Of a stretch of 13,411 nucleotides of DNA, positions 13,251 to 13,411 are shown piece by piece. The DNA lies in the NCBI GenBank assembly GCA_044450785.1, contig JBIOJM010000286.1, positions 1 to 13,411 on the forward strand. Reading direction: 5' to 3'. Position 1 is the first letter of the stretch. Each line of letters starts with the position of its first letter. The notes below the pieces were generated by a model. It was not told the DNA's origin. It worked only from the letters and a program-made list of their open reading frames with translations, and searched no databases. This stretch comes from JBIOJM01 sp044450785 (GTDB taxonomy: Bacteria; Planctomycetota; Planctomycetia; Isosphaerales; Isosphaeraceae). The position numbers and the translations under genes are program-made.

Positions 13251-13411
13251 TCTCGGGTCAGGGCCGAAGAAACAGGCTGAAGCCAGTCCGGAAATTCGAC
13301 ATCCTTGTCAGCTCGTCCTCGCATCGGCATCCCCCACCCACCCAACCTCTCGGGGAGCAGGGGACACTGCCTTGAAGTCGGACCTAACCAGGCAAGATGG
13401 CTGGCAGGTCG
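13251..13411. other. Sequence after the oxidoreductase to the window edge
   Basis: No gene, hairpin with a T-run, or repeat that I can support is seen in these 161 bases. A pyrimidine-rich run (about 13329-13350) is present. Confidence 0.4.

Noticed and set aside
5328..13373. AAGGTAGTGTC at 5328-5338 and an inverted near-copy at 13363-13373 as possible ends of a mobile element
   Set aside because: Only 10 of 11 bases match, which is expected by chance among all pairs in 13 kb. The 8-kb interval holds ordinary genes and no transposase or integrase.

Overview
The window looks like a chromosomal segment of a high-GC planctomycete (Planctomycetota, probably of the Isosphaeraceae/Gemmataceae type). 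This is inferred from gene content, not from a marker gene. The window holds three Tat-exported enzymes with RRxFL signals, a secreted GH38-type alpha-mannosidase, ThuA and Gfo/Idh/MocA proteins, a DUF3500 protein, a Uma2 nuclease-fold protein and a short thioredoxin-like TlpA protein. No rRNA, tRNA, CRISPR array, transposase or phage gene is visible.

Layout. (1) Positions 3-5233, plus strand: the 3' part of a large uncharacterised protein entering from the left edge, a Uma2-family protein, and a secreted GH38-like alpha-mannosidase. The gaps are 87 and 47 bases, so they may be co-transcribed. (2) 5234-5514: a 281-base gap holding a 28-codon ORF with a strong ribosome binding site, which looks like the broken 5' end of a repeated planctomycete protein family. 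(3) 5515-6489, plus: a Tat-exported ThuA-like protein, convergent with (4) 6502-8478, minus: a secreted M28 zinc peptidase with a 13-residue tandem repeat and two low-complexity insertions. (5) 8479-8894: a gene-poor divergent region ending in a 19-bp inverted repeat that runs into the start of (6) 8895-9500, plus: a thioredoxin-like TlpA protein, probably a lipoprotein. (7) 9524-10501, minus: a Tat-exported alpha/beta hydrolase. (8) 10788-11798, plus: a secreted DUF3500 protein. (9) 11898-13250, plus: a Tat-exported Gfo/Idh/MocA oxidoreductase preceded by an AGATG pentamer repeat. (10) 13251-13411: no gene seen.

How the genes fit together: nearly every product is predicted to be exported, and several (GH38, ThuA, Gfo/Idh/MocA, possibly the first gene) belong to families linked to glycan or sugar-derivative turnover. 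The window therefore reads as periplasmic carbohydrate and peptide degradation capacity, but the many strand switches argue against one dedicated operon. I found no convincing new defence or mobile system. The observations most worth checking are the inverted repeat at the tlpA-like 5' end, the Asp-to-Glu change in the GH38 metal motif, the truncated repeat-family ORF and the pentamer repeat before the oxidoreductase.
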